A stretch of DNA of 64,000 bases from Leucaena leucocephala (Eukaryota > Streptophyta > Magnoliopsida > Fabales > Fabaceae). Below, piece by piece: positions 24,523-37,110 of the stretch. The DNA lies in NCBI GenBank assembly GCA_037074615.1, contig CM073536.1, forward strand, positions 6,081,001 through 6,145,000, written 5' to 3'. The notes beneath the pieces were generated by a model. It was not told the origin of the DNA. It did not search any database and saw only the letters and a list, made by a program, of their open reading frames with translations. Each line of letters begins with the position of its first letter. The first letter of the stretch is position 1. Both the position numbers and the translations under genes were made by a program.

Positions 24523-26169
24523 ATTCAAAAGAAAAATGCCAAATTATGAGAACTTCAAATTCTTGTTTAGAATACATTGTTACATTATTGCTTCTTGTTT
24601 TTGTTTATGGGTCTATGCTTTATTAACATGAAGATTGGAAAATTTCCAAATTTGTCAACGTCTGACACATCATGGGCAATAATTCCATGGTTGAGGACTT
24701 GGGGTGATTAGGCAAACACGCCAATATTCAATATATAATCTAAAATTCACGACAATTTATATTATTTATAAATTACGATTAATATGTCTTATTTTTCTTA
24801 TTTTATGCAATATATAAAAATTTATTAATATTTTTTTAATCCTAAATATAAGAATTATTTAAAAAATTAATTTTAATTTTAAATAGAAAACTATAATTTA
24901 TTTTATTTATTATTATATTTAAATTAATTAAGTAATTTTTATATTAAAGTGAGAAGTATTATCATATGATATGATGGCTATGCCTATTTTTTTCTTTTTC
25001 CTTTTTTCTTTTATTTTTTAACATATAAATTTTGTAAAAATACGCCAGAGGATTCTAATTCTACGAATGATGGATTGATTGTAAACACTAAATATATACA
25101 GTAATATTTTATACAGAAACAAATTATATGATATTTAATATATTATGTTATTATTTAATATGAATAATATTACCTGTTTTAATATCAAAATATATAATAT
25201 TTTATTGTGTTTTTCTTTTAAAGTATTGATTTTTTTCTTCCATCTAGTATCCCTATCTAACTTATAAAACATTCTAATTAATTAACCAAACAACTCTCAT
25301 TAATAATTTTTGTTAATTTTAATATTTAAGAAATAATTAATTTTAACTAATTTAATTAATTATGTAAAGTTGTTATATGTGCTTTATAATAAAGAAAGGA
25401 GAGAGTATGTATTTATCTCTCTCTCTCTCTCTATATATAAACGAGTTGTTGCATTTTGAAACATTTTCTTATATTCCGTATTTCCGTGTCCTTAGCATTG
25501 CCAATTTTTAAACGTGTTCATAATTTCTTATATATATCTTTATTGATTATTCTGTTTATTTTTAATTATTTATTAATCATTATCTATCCACTAATTAAAT
25601 TTAGGTGTGTTCCATAAAATTAAAGATTAAAAATTTAACGAATTTTATTTATTAGATGCTAAATACAAATACACTCAAGGAGATATTACGATTTTAAAAA
25701 AGATTCAAAATTTATGCAAGAGACATATTAGCTTTATTTACAAAAAAAAATATTGTGGGCAATAAATTAAGTAAATACATTATTCAATGTATTATTTAAT
25801 ATTTTGATTAAATAATATCCAAACCTAAAGACTTGAGGGCAAGAAACATTATGTAAGCCATGGTTATGTTTTTTTTGTTTTTGCTTTTTTTTTATGTTAA
25901 ATATGTTTTGATATTTACTTCCCCGTGCAACATACGTGTCAACTATCTTGTTTTATGAATTTTATGTAATACAAAAAATAATCTTGTTACATGTCACCTT
26001 TTTTTGTTAATACAAATAAAACGACTGCTTAGCAAAATAAGGAATAACTTTTACGTAATAAAAAAAAGAACTTATCCATAATTACCAAAAAAAAAAAATA
26101 GTTTGAAACATAGAATTTGTCCAAAAACAAATTATGCAAAGGACAAGAATGCCATTTTACAAAAAGAGC

Positions 26170-26449
26170 CTAAAATGACGATGCAGACTAACCGTGTGTG
26201 GGTATATGTATATGTGTGTGTGTGTCTGTGTATATATAGAGTACATACATAGAAACCCACACGGCGTGCTTGGCAGTCTCGTCTCGTTGGCCTTCGTTGT
26301 AACACCGCAAAGAAATCGTATTTCATATTATTCTGAAAAAGCCATTACCATTCGATTCAGAAAAGCTCTAAGCAAAGCACTCTTCATCGTCCTCGTAATC
26401 GCCTCTCAAGTTGCAGCGGTTTTTCTCCCTTTCTTCTCCGTCTTCTCAA
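26170..26449 (+). promoter_or_regulatory. core promoter and leader of the ORP4 gene
   Basis: A GT-rich microsatellite (about 26191-26230) runs into a TATA-like TATATATA at 26231-26238. The transcript probably starts about 30 bases downstream. No ATG occurs between there and the proposed start codon at 26450. The frame of that start is closed upstream by TAA at 26396-26398. Both points favour 26450 as the start. Confidence 0.5.
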
Positions 26450-29400
26450 ATGGTACGTTCTCCGTTTCTCCTGTTTTATTCAATTTTTTGTTGATGGATA
26501 ATTTGTTTTATTCCTCCATTCGATTTCTTCGTTTCTTTGATCGTCTTTCAAAAGCCTTCTTGTTTTCTGGAAAAGTTTTGTTCCTCTGGAAATGTGAAAG
26601 CGATGCGACGAAAATAAAATGGCCATCCGAGGCTTGCCGTTTACTTTAATTGTTTTGATTGGCTGGCTGGCTCTTAATTAATCCTATTTTTCTGTTTCCT
26701 GTTTTATTTTTGCTTAACGCTAAGTAAGATTAAGATCATTTCATGCAAGGAAGCGTCCTTTCAGAATAATATCCGCCCCGCACTTTCTCAGAAACTCATT
26801 TGCGAAAATCTCCAGCCACAAATATAAAACGAATTTCTCTTTCCCTCTTTTTGGAGTCAAAAGTAATGTTCTCACTTCTCAGTGCCCACTCCTCCCTTTG
26901 ACCTTCCAGCTTTATTTCTTTCCTTCTTTCCCCTTAATTAGTTTGTTTACAAACATGGATTGAAATGCCAGACTATGTTTGTTTGGATTTATCTTCGGCT
27001 TTTGAGTTCAAATGATTCTCGTTTACGCGCAATTTCTTCGTCAAATGGGTGCTTCTTGGTGTCTGCAGGCCAGAAAAAGAATTGTAGTTATCGCTGACAG
27101 GAGAGAAAATCCAAAAATAAAGAAAGAGATTAACTACGGGCGGGGCGGGGATATCGGGAATCTCAAAGCATCAAATGTATTTTTTTACGTAAATTCATTT
27201 TCTTTGTTTAAATTGGGTTAATATTGTCATTCCCTATTCAACATACCATAAATCATTAGCGAACCTATTATTCTATTATAGTGGTAGTTATAATATGAGA
27301 TTGAATATGTGAACGGCCTTCTTCAAATATTTTATGATAATGCCACTTGTAGAATAAAAATACGCCCTAGCCTCGGTTTCAATATAATAATTAATTCACA
27401 GGCGAGCTTGGGTGGCGATTATTTCTATGAAACATTCACTAAGGTACAAGTAATAAAGTAAAACACTGCTAAATTGTCGTTATGCATTTAAAGCTTAAAA
27501 AGTGTCATATTTAATTTTAATAGGTCCCAAATGAAATTCCATATTCGTGAATGTTCTTTGTCCCCTTGATAGATTTCATTTGAATAATAATGTGTAGGTG
27601 AAATGTGATTCTCCACTAAATTAATAATAGCATAAAAACTACGATAGCGAATATTTCCATGGGTTGTAATTTAATTTAATTTTTTTTAAAAAAATACAAG
27701 GAAAGTGCTTGCTAAATGTTCTGTTGCTACATATATGCTAGTATTTTCTTTTTTTGGATTGGCAAAAATAAAGTATATATTTTTTCGGGGGTGGAGCAGG
27801 TAAGCAAAAGCAAGGAGGAAGCAAAAGTGTTCCTGACGAAGCCATTCTCATTAGGAGACGCGGATACGGCTTTTAGGGCCCCTAATCTCTTGCAACGTAT
27901 ATTAAGCCTTTTTAAGAATATACGGCCTGGATCTGATCTCTCTCACTTCCAAGTAACTTCTTATCTTTTTTCTTGTTAAAAAGAATTAGTGGTATCTAAA
28001 AGTGAAATTATATAGTAATATCTAAGTCAACAAGCTACCAAATTTGACATTAAATTTTGGATAAAATGCATGATACCGTGACAGAATTACATCAACTTCA
28101 CAAAAAGGAAAAAAGGAATGCCATATTTTTGCTTTCATAATTATTGGGATTAAACTGAAAATTTAATAAAATTAGATTACCAAAAATATGTTTAAAGAGT
28201 TTTAGTTTTTTCTTTCTTTCATCTTTTCCTTTAACAGGTCTTGATACCATAAAAATGATTTTGTAATTTTACAATTTCCTTTTATATTTTGAATAAAAAA
28301 TATTAGAAAAAAGTCACTAAAAATAATAATAATATAATAGATAGATATTTGTTTTTGGAGCAAAAATGTTCTATAGATAGATATTGTATAACTAGTTTTG
28401 AATGTGTGGAACAAAGAAAGGGTTTTCTTTTCTCCATTTCAAATATTTCCTTATTTTCCTCAAGAATAATTATTGGCAACGATCAATTAATAAATATTTC
28501 TTATCATAAATAAATATTGCAATAAAAATATATAATCAGGATATTATATAAAACCAAATAATTAATACGTGTTGCGTTTCCGAAGTAAAGCTTTCCGTTA
28601 CTGATAGTTGCTGCGTGCAGCTGCCGCCTCTGTTCAATTTTCCAAAGTCACAACTTCAGTGCTATGGTGAGTCTGTATATTGCACAGCTTCAGACTTGCT
28701 AGGCAAGTGCAACAGAGAGCAGAATCCAGTGGATAGGTTCACATCTGTGGTTGCATGGTGCATCTCTACTACTCGCCCTACACTTTTACTTGCTCCTTAT
28801 AACCCCATTCTTGGAGAGACCCACCATGCTTCAAGGAGAAATCTCAACGTCCTGCTTGAACAGGTACTCGCTTTTTCCTCCTTCATTTTGCTCTTTTCTC
28901 CGTCTTTACACGAAGTTCTTGGTTCTTTTTTTGTACTCCTTAGTTTCAGAATTTCTATTGGAATTTGTTCTTGTAGTATTCAATCAGCGTTATAACCGAG
29001 GATATGTCTCCATCTTGTTCGATTTATTAGAAATCTGTTACAGGGTCTAATTTGATATGAGTATGACCCTCTTTGAGCAGCTTTTCTTTATAAAATCAAT
29101 TACCCCCTTGGCCAAGCAATTGATTGGTGATAATCTGTTAAGATTACTGAATCGTGGGCTTACATGTTTTGCAGGTTTCACACCATCCTCCCGTATCTGC
29201 CCTACATGCAACGGATGAGAAGGAGAACATAGAGATGACATGGTGCCAACAACCTAGTCCAAAGTTTTATGGTAATAATCTGCTTCTACTCCTAATAGAC
29301 CTAAATATGATCTGCTTCAGTAATAAGCCTATAGTTGCAAGTGAACAAGTTTCTAGCTTTCCATGGTTACCTCAGCAAAACTATTTAGTTCATCCATATA

Positions 29401-31098
29401 AATCAGGAATTCAGATGTATCTATTCATTCAAGGCAAAGGACCCAAAGCGCAGAGCTGTTCTTGTTAGAGATATTCGTAATCTTTTATTTAAAAGTTTAG
29501 TCTTTTCGGATGAATGATCCTTGATATTTCCAAGGCACCTTGTTCCAAAAACTTTTTGTCCAGTTCCTCAACTTTATTGACGAAACTTTTGAATTGTCAT
29601 ACAGTCCACCACCCTAACATTTCAGAAAGAATCCATAATAGAACTTATTTGACATTTTGCATTTTCTTCACCGCAAATTTCAAGAAAGTGAAACCTGAAA
29701 GCCTTCCTTTTAAGACATTTCTTCTGACAATATTAGTTCTCCAAGCATTCTATCACATATATATTGAAGTTGTAATGACTGAGATTTCCTATACTGAAAT
29801 TGACACCGAATACTACAAGGTTCAAAAGGCAAATGTTCAGTTGTTGCACTCTATAAAAGCAATTAAAGTCTAATACTGGTGGCCTCTTACTAACCTTGTC
29901 AGCAATAATCTGACCTGTCTATCAATGTGTTTTATGCAAACCAAATATACAGGCACTTCAGTGGAGGCTCAAGTTCTTGGTAAACGGCAGCTGAAGCTCC
30001 TGAATCATGGAGAAACCTATGAAATGAATTGTCCTCACCTCCAAATCAGAATTCTTCCGGTCCCTGACGTTGATTGGGTTGGAAATGTTAATATTCGGTG
30101 TCGAGAGACTGGTCTGGTGGCAGAGTTAAGCTACAAAAGTAATTCTTTTCTGGGATTTGGGGGGAACGGTAGATTGATCAAAGGGAAGATCCTCAATTCA
30201 TCGTCATCAAAAGTTCTTTATGAAGTGAATGGTCATTGGGATAGGTATCTTCCTTTCAAGCATCTCTGTGAATTCTGAAAGTCAATGCCTTTCTCTTTTA
30301 TGTGCGAAACCAGTGGCTAGTGGTCATAACTATTTAGTGCTTGATTGTAATAATTGGATATATAATGCGGTATTTCTTATCCACTTTCATAATGCAGAAC
30401 TGTGACAATAAAGGACACAAGTAATAGGAAGGTTAAAGTGATATATGATGCAAATGAAGTCATTTCAAGGCTCCAAACTCCAATCGTCTGCGAACCAAAG
30501 GTTACAAATTCATATTCTCCATCCCCATTCCTCTTGAATCTTTTACCTCCATGTCTTCTCTTTTATGAACCAACATTTTCTAGGATGGCCTGCAAAAACA
30601 CAATTTTTTTCCTTTGAGTTTATTCAAACATAACAGTTTTGTTGACAATGCATGAACTTCCATGGTTCTTGTCTCTTTCATGAAGGTATCTGTAAATAAA
30701 GGCTTTTCTTTTCTTTTCATCGTAGTTTTTCCCAATGACATTAGAATTTAGATGTATGAAAATGCATTTAGGCACTCCTCCCTCGTAAAACAGTTCCATA
30801 TTTTGCACTGTGTTTGAATGTGACATGAGATTCTTGTGTGGATCAGTGTGTGAAGCCAACAGAGTCAGCCCTGGTTTGGGGTGAGCTTAGCGAAGCCATA
30901 ATGAACAAAGAATGGGAGAAAGCGAGAGAAGCAAAGAATGCTGTGGAGGAAAGACAGAGGAAACTGACGAGAGAAAGAGAATCAAGAGGAGAAAATTGGA
31001 TTCCTAAACATTTTCTTGTGTTTCATAGCAAAGAAGGTGGCTGGGAATGCTCACCCATTGAGAAGTGGGTCCCCTCTGCCCCCATTGTTGCCCTGTAA
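26450..31098 (+). CDS. oxysterol-binding protein-related protein, ORP4 type
   Basis: Predicted cytosolic or peripheral lipid-transfer protein, 380 aa. Exons: 26450-26452, 27800-27952, 28621-28863, 29175-29271, 29953-30244, 30398-30500, 30847-31098. The first coding exon supplies only the ATG before a GTACGT donor, so residue 2 is encoded 1.35 kb away. The protein consists almost only of the OSBP-related ligand-binding domain, as in short plant ORPs. The family signature EQVSHHPP is at residues 132-139, preceded by the lid/PNLLQRILSLF segment (about 28-38) and PYNPILGETHH. The C-terminal part (EKAREAK..EERQRKLTRERE) is a charged helix typical of the family. Members bind sterols or phosphoinositides at membrane contacts. 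The ligand here is not known. It resembles Arabidopsis ORP4A-C in length and sequence as recalled. No PH domain or FFAT motif was seen. Confidence 0.9.
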
Positions 31099-32376
31099 AT
31101 GTAATTTATTATAGTTTCCGTATCTTTAATGAGAAAGGATCCTCTTAATTTCGTCTTAACAATTTTCTCCTAGTGGCTGGAGAGAAGAAAAGAGATAATT
31201 CTGATTCTCTGAAATTGGAGATTTGTGAAGCTGGTGAAGGCGAATACAAGGTATTGAATGTATAACATCAGTATTTTGTGTTTGATTTCACCAATTTTAC
31301 ACATCTTCAACTTGATCCACTCTCTCACATACTCTCTTCCTTTCCGTTTTTTTTTTCCTCATAATTGACAAAAAATTGATGAAGGCTAAAATTTAGATAA
31401 TCTTTTCTTCTTGTAATAAATTTGTGGAAAAATCCCAAATCAGCACAATATTTGGGGAAAAGGACCAAACTTGCAGAACATGGAACAACAGTTGCAGATT
31501 GTAGAAGAAAAATTGCAGATTCTGAATTCAGAGAAAAAGAAAGAAAATTACAAAATTGGGTCATTGTTTTAGACGAAGCAATCATCTTAACTAAACTAAA
31601 AAAACTGAATATGAAAACATAAATTTACAGACCTCAGAAGCAGGACACTTTTAGTGATTTTCTGCCCCATAAATTTATACAAGTCTCACAAATGTCACTT
31701 CACTCCACTTCAGGTCAAGCTAGTTCATTGTACTAGTCCAGTCCACTCCAGTGCCCATGAGACTGAAGACTTTTACCGAATTTCATTGATTTGTTTCCAT
31801 TTGAGTCTGTGGCTGCTACCTCCCATGAAGTCTCTGTGTTAGGATTAACGTTGATGATGATGATGATAGAGAAGACCAAGACTTTATTCACTTCCAAGCA
31901 AACAAAGGTGTCACGTCTTGGAGAAATTTCTACGTAACTAAATACCAAGTCATTTATACACTAGCCAATTAAAATGGTTCCCTCCAGATTTAAAAAATAT
32001 TTTCCTACAATGGGATTTAAAATTTTAGTTCGATTAGTTTGCATTATTATTATTTTTAGTAAAATTACTTCGTCTACATTTAATTTAAGACAGAGGAAAA
32101 AAAAGCTTCTGGTTATGGAGGCCAGTACAACATCCATATGTGGCAGTGGCACCATTAATTATAAACATAAGAAAGTTTGGTCAGGAGCAATTTAATATTT
32201 TTTAATTTATATTTTAATATTGAATCATTTTAAATAGTTATAATTTTTATGATCCCCTTGATAAATATCATTTTCTTTAGGTCCTTCGTTCCAATTTTTC
32301 ATTTATTTAAGCCTTGATTGCGAGGCAACTCCAGAGACCATCTATTGCATTTTTCACAAGCTATAAGAATAAATCA

Positions 32377-32722
32377 TACTTCTCTCGTTATATAAGAAAT
32401 ACTTACATACTCTAAGAGTATTATGTCATCTGAACTCTATCCAATTAAAATATAACAATTTACTATATTTTAATCATAGTTAGCTGATTACTCATCTAAA
32501 TCAATTCATATTATATTTTATTTTCTTAAAAAATAAATCTCTTAATTTAGTTTAGATGAGATTTTATTTTTTTTAAAATTAAAATATTTATTTTTCTTAA
32601 AAATAAAATAAATCGTCAAGTTTTTTAAATAAGTTATCAACTGAGTTATTAAATTTTGATTAGACAGAGTTTAAATAACATGGCACTCATGAAGTATATA
32701 AGTATTTCTTCTTTAATATAGG
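32377..32722. repeat. MITE with about 70-bp inverted repeats
   Basis: An element of about 346 bp. The left arm has AGAAATACTTACATACTC, then ATGTCATCTGAACTCT and CCAATTAAAATATAAC. Read on the other strand, the right arm has AGAAATACTTATATACTT, then ATGTTATTTAAACTCT and CTAATCAAAATTTAAT. The arms pair over about 70 bp and could form a long hairpin. No coding sequence is present. Confidence 0.6.
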
Positions 32723-32908
32723 ACTTAATTGGAGAGTTGATATTGATTATAAATATAATACTTATTTCTTATATTTATCAATTTTTTTAAATTATCTTTA
32801 TTGATACTCCCTCAACAATTATTAAATAAGAGAGAAAGGAAGAGAATTAACTTAATTAATTTTTTTAATCTAATTAAATTAATTAAAATAAATTATATAT
32901 TAAAAACT

Positions 32909-33050
32909 CAAGGAGTACACAATTTAAATGATGGCGCCGTGCTATGCTTGATCTCTACTTAATAGTAATATATTTTGCTCAAGGAGTACACAATTTAAAT
33001 GATGGCGCCATGCTATGCTTGATCTCTGCTTAATAGTAATATATTTTGCT
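32909..33050. repeat. 71-bp tandem duplication
   Basis: Two head-to-tail copies (32909-32979 and 32980-33050), each starting CAAGGAGTACACAATTTAAA, differ at two positions. The very high identity points to a recent local duplication. Confidence 0.95.
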
Positions 33051-33848
33051 ATGGTTGGGGGATTTGATGCTTTGCTTATTGCTGTCTATTTTCATATACT
33101 TAAACAAGGCTATATACTACTATAGATATATAATTAGGTGGTGGGATCATCCATTTAGTTGTTATACCAACCTGCATTTTTTGTCCAAAAAAACTCTGCA
33201 TTGAATATAATTATTATATATATACATATGATATTATTAAATTAGATGTGAGTATAACCAATTAGATTCAATTATAATAAGGTAATAGCGGGTTTAGTCT
33301 AATGGAAGGGCTATTCCCTATCTCCAATATAAGTATACTTATACAAAATTACAATAAGGTTCCTACATTTTCAAGGATCCATTTGCTGCTGTTAATGAAA
33401 TGAAATTGAGAAAAAGAATAGAATAAAAAATAATCTTTTGAATAAGAATTTTTGAAAAAAAATATTTATTGAATATTAATAATAAAAAATAAAATAATGA
33501 TTATGAATCTTAAAAGAAAAATACTTTTCAATTAAGAATTTAATCGGGCCTAAGGGCTTCGACCTTCTTTTATTTCGAGGCCATGCACTGGACCAGAAGC
33601 ATTAGCCGAGGCCCGCAGGCCTTTAATGATTTTAAGAATTTCTGTTAGCCCAAATCTTCGTTCTTTGTAACAAAAACAAAATCTTCGTTCTCGCTTGACA
33701 AAAACGAATTTTGCAAATCCTCAGTTTTCAAACTCTTTACTCTGCCGAGACAGAGGAGACGAAGATTGCTTTCTTGTGAGTTTTAAGATGGGAAAGTGTT
33801 GGTGATAAAAAGTTTGATTTTTTGTGTGTGTTGAAACTCTAGCAATCC

Positions 33849-36848
33849 ATGTTGCTTGACAGAAGATGCTCTTCTTTGCAGACATTGCTAAAAATCGGCT
33901 TCTCTCCCACTCTCAAATCAATCAACAGATTCTTGCTCTTTCTTCTCCGACTCCAGAAGTTCGACTTAATCGTGCATTTCTTTTCCCAGTTAAACTCGAA
34001 CAGAATTGAAGGCAACCATCGAACTCAATCGGTCTTTACTTGGGCGCTCCTCAAATCTCACAAATTCGATGAAGCAGAGCAGCTAATGAAGAACCGCATT
34101 ATGGGGTCGAGTCGAATGTGGGATGCTCTAATTCAAGGCTTTTCTATCGCTCGAGAAGATTCTGAAAGAGCATTCTTTATATTAGAGGATTGTTTGAAGA
34201 ACCGTAATGTCTTGCCTTCTTCTTTCACTTTTGGCTCAATAATTCATAGATTGAGCTCTCAGGGTAACATGGGAAAGGTAATTGATGTTCTGGAATTGAT
34301 GGCCGATGCGAAAGTCAAGTACCCGTTTGATAATTTTATTTGCAGCTCAGTGATTTCGGGGTTTTGTAAGATTGGGAAACCGGAACTTGCTCTTGGATTC
34401 TTCGAGAACACCACTAGTACACGAACCTTGCAACCCGACGTTGTGACTTACACCGCACTTGTAAGTGCTGTTGGTAAGTTAGGAGATGTCGAAAAGGCGA
34501 CTGGCTTCTTGGCGAAGATGTTAAAAGATGGACAAGAACCCAATAACGTCACATATACCGCAATTATGGCCGCGTATTGTATGAAGGGAAAATTAGAGGA
34601 AGCTTTGAATGTTTTCAAGAACATCGATGCTTTGGGAATTGATGCAGATGAATTTATGTTTGCAACTTTGATTAATGGGTTCAGCCAGAGAGGGGATTTC
34701 GATCATGTATTCCATCTGTTGGATGAAATGGAGAAGAGGGAGATCAGTGCTGGTATTATTACGTATAATACTGTAATCAATGGATTGTGCAAGTTTGGGA
34801 GGACGTCCGAAGCTGATGAGTTCTCGAAAATTGTACCTGCAGACATCTTTACATATAGTACCCTCCTTCATGGGTATGCTGAGGAAGAGAGCATCCCAGG
34901 GATTTTGCAAACTAAGAAGCGACTTGAGGAAGCGCAAATCTCTATGGACGTTGTGATGTGTAATGTGCTTATAAAAGCACTATTTGTGTTGGTGGCATTT
35001 GAAGATGCTTACGCAGTTTACAAGTGGATGCCAGAAATGGGTTTGGCTGCAAATTCTGTTACTTTTTGTACAATGATTGATGGGTATTACAAAGTAGGTA
35101 GAATTGATGAGGCACTTGAGATATTTGATGAGCTCAGAAAGACTTCAATTTCTTCAGATGCATGCTACAATAGTATTATCAATGGCCTCTGCAAAGAAGG
35201 TATTGTGGAAATGGCCACTGAGGTATTTATTGAACTTAATGATAAAGGACTAGTGTTGGATACAGGTATATATAGGATATTAATGAAGGCAATTTTTAAA
35301 GAAAAAGATGCTAAAGAGGCATTAGAATTAATTTACAGAATGGAAGCTTTAGGACCAGACGAGTATAATACCATATGTAATGATTCTATCTTCTTATTAT
35401 GCAAAAGAGGATTGGTTGAGGATGCTTATCAATTGTGCATGATTATGAGGATGAAAGGCTCTTCCATCACAAGCAGGTCTTTTTTTTCAATATTGAGAAG
35501 GCTTATTAGTGAGGGGAAATTAGAGAAAAGTCTGCCTCTCTTGAATAGTTTTATAAAAGAATATGGCCTAAATGAACCAAGGTTACGTAAGATTGTTGCT
35601 CAGTATCTTTGTCAGAGAGATGTTGATTGTGCCTTTTGGTTTCTTGCAAAAACAGCGGATAACTCTTCAACTGCCTCTTTTCCTGTTTCTTTACTGAAGG
35701 TTTTTATAAAGGAAGGAAGAGCTTTAGATGCATATAGGCTTATCTTGGAGGGTCAAGATTATTTACCGGCCATGGATGTTGTTGATTATTCTACTGTGAT
35801 TGATGGGTTATGCAAAGGAGGATATGTAAATAAAGCATTGGATCTTTGTATCTTTGCTGAAAAAAAGGGGATTACTTTGAACATAGTCTCATATAATTCA
35901 ATTATTAATGGATTGTGCATTGATGGACGTCTTATTGAAGCATTTCGTCTATTTGATTCATTAGAGAAAATTGGTCTGACACCCTCTGAAATAACTTATG
36001 CTACATTAATATATGCTCTGTGTCGAGAAGGATATTTGCTAGATGCCAATCATGTTTTCGGGAAAATGGTCATGAAGGGATTTCAACCAAAATTACAAGT
36101 TTACAATTCATTGCTTGATGGTCTTTCTAAGATTGGTCGACTAGAGGAGGTCCTAGAGATTTTAGATGATATGGAGACAAAATTTATTCGGCCCGACTAT
36201 TTTACTGTCAGTGCTGTAATAAATTGCTACTGCCAGAAGGGTGACCTTGAAGGGGCCCTTGCATTCTTTGATAAGTTCAAAAGCAAGGATATATTACCTG
36301 ATTTTTTAGGCTTCTTATATTTGATAAGAGGTCTGTGTTCCAAGGGGAGGATGGAAGAAGCCAGGAGTATCTTGAGAGAAATGCTCCAGATCAAACCTAT
36401 AGCTGAGCTGATTAACGTTATAGACAGCGAGGTTGAGACAGAGTCCATATGTGATTTTCTCGTTTTCTTGTGTGAACAAGGAAGAATTCAAGAAGCTCTT
36501 AGAGTTCTTAATGAGATTGCATCTATACTTTTTCCTGCTCAGAGGTTGTCAACATCTAATCAATTATCCCATAAACAGCTGAAAGCTTATGAAGGGAAGA
36601 GTTTTGGTTCAGATCTTAAAGGGCCTGTATCATCATCTTACAAAATTGATTTGGATGTTGAATCTTGTGGTGCTGTCAATGGAAGCAATGCATTTACAAC
36701 TGAAGGCAGTCATATGACGAGATCTCAGTTGCATGACTTTGAGTTCTACTATTCTGGGATTGCTGCACTCTGTTCCAAAGGCGAGCTGCAGGAAGCTAGT
36801 CAATTAGTGAAAAAATTGCTTTCTGACTTGACAGGGTCTACAAGCTAA
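33849..36848 (+). CDS. P-class pentatricopeptide repeat protein, probably mitochondrial
   Basis: An intronless 999-aa protein built mainly of about 20 tandem 35-residue PPR helix pairs from about residue 90 to 890. Clear repeats include 198-232 (VVTYTALVSAVGKLG), 303-325 (IITYNTVINGLCKFG), 645-680 (VDYSTVIDGLCKGG), 680-714 (IVSYNSIINGLCIDG) and 750-784. No E, DYW or SMR domain follows, so it is a P-class member, which usually binds organellar transcripts for stability, splicing or translation. The N-terminus (MLLDRRCSSLQTLL..) is rich in Arg/Leu/Ser and suits mitochondrial import. Residues 890-960 are non-repeat and low complexity, followed by one last helix pair. Length and the N-terminal segment agree with Arabidopsis At5g57250 as recalled (about 970 aa). 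No frameshift or internal stop was seen. Confidence 0.93.
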   Translation: MLLDRRCSSLQTLLKIGFSPTLKSINRFLLFLLRLQKFDLIVHFFSQLNSNRIEGNHRTQSVFTWALLKSHKFDEAEQLMKNRIMGSSRMWDALIQGFSIAREDSERAFFILEDCLKNRNVLPSSFTFGSIIHRLSSQGNMGKVIDVLELMADAKVKYPFDNFICSSVISGFCKIGKPELALGFFENTTSTRTLQPDVVTYTALVSAVGKLGDVEKATGFLAKMLKDGQEPNNVTYTAIMAAYCMKGKLEEALNVFKNIDALGIDADEFMFATLINGFSQRGDFDHVFHLLDEMEKREISAGIITYNTVINGLCKFGRTSEADEFSKIVPADIFTYSTLLHGYAEEESIPGILQTKKRLEEAQISMDVVMCNVLIKALFVLVAFEDAYAVYKWMPEMGLAANSVTFCTMIDGYYKVGRIDEALEIFDELRKTSISSDACYNSIINGLCKEGIVEMATEVFIELNDKGLVLDTGIYRILMKAIFKEKDAKEALELIYRMEALGPDEYNTICNDSIFLLCKRGLVEDAYQLCMIMRMKGSSITSRSFFSILRRLISEGKLEKSLPLLNSFIKEYGLNEPRLRKIVAQYLCQRDVDCAFWFLAKTADNSSTASFPVSLLKVFIKEGRALDAYRLILEGQDYLPAMDVVDYSTVIDGLCKGGYVNKALDLCIFAEKKGITLNIVSYNSIINGLCIDGRLIEAFRLFDSLEKIGLTPSEITYATLIYALCREGYLLDANHVFGKMVMKGFQPKLQVYNSLLDGLSKIGRLEEVLEILDDMETKFIRPDYFTVSAVINCYCQKGDLEGALAFFDKFKSKDILPDFLGFLYLIRGLCSKGRMEEARSILREMLQIKPIAELINVIDSEVETESICDFLVFLCEQGRIQEALRVLNEIASILFPAQRLSTSNQLSHKQLKAYEGKSFGSDLKGPVSSSYKIDLDVESCGAVNGSNAFTTEGSHMTRSQLHDFEFYYSGIAALCSKGELQEASQLVKKLLSDLTGSTS

Positions 36849-37110
36849 ATTAAAGGGGAAAGTTGGAAGAAGAATTTCTTTTGATGTGAAGAATCCCCTC
36901 CATGGACTGTAAACAAAGAAGTCATGCAGTCAAAACCTGCAGGTAATCATTTACCTTATGTTACTTGTGCTATGCTCTCTGCAATTCTTCTGGTCGAATT
37001 AATGTGGAGCTTTAAATTATTGCCTTGCAGACCAATATCACTTATTTGTTAGACAACTGTAGCACATCATACATAACTATGTTCTTTACGATTTTAAAAT
37101 GTATTAGAGA

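Larger units (their letters stand above)
22978..26169. other. intergenic stretch between subtilase and ORP4
   Basis: No gene is supported. It contains a 22-bp tandem repeat (23117-23160), a MITE (24319-24522) and a CT/AT microsatellite near 25416-25440. The rest is AT-rich sequence without recognisable content. Confidence 0.65.
31099..33848. other. intergenic stretch between ORP4 and PPR genes
   Basis: No gene is supported. A short open stretch at 31172-31252 ends at a possible donor, but nothing links it to ORP4 or any family. A long-armed MITE lies at 32377-32722 and an exact 71-bp tandem duplication at 32909-33050. The last 300 bases (33.54-33.85 kb) are less AT-rich and probably hold the PPR promoter and leader. 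Confidence 0.6.

Noticed and set aside
26194..26649. 151-aa open frame over the ORP4 promoter and leader
   Set aside because: Starts in the GT microsatellite upstream of the TATA box and runs through the leader and intron 1; no family features.
29514..29873. 119-aa open frame between ORP4 exons 4 and 5
   Set aside because: Lies wholly within an intron with consistent flanking exons; no domain.
31422..31622. 66-aa Lys/Glu-rich open frame downstream of ORP4
   Set aside because: No homology recognised and no evidence of being an ORP4 exon; the ORP4 frame ends normally at 31098.
33849..36848. Possibility that the PPR gene carries a DYW or E editing domain
   Set aside because: The C-terminal 110 residues lack the DYW/E motifs; repeats are all P-type length.
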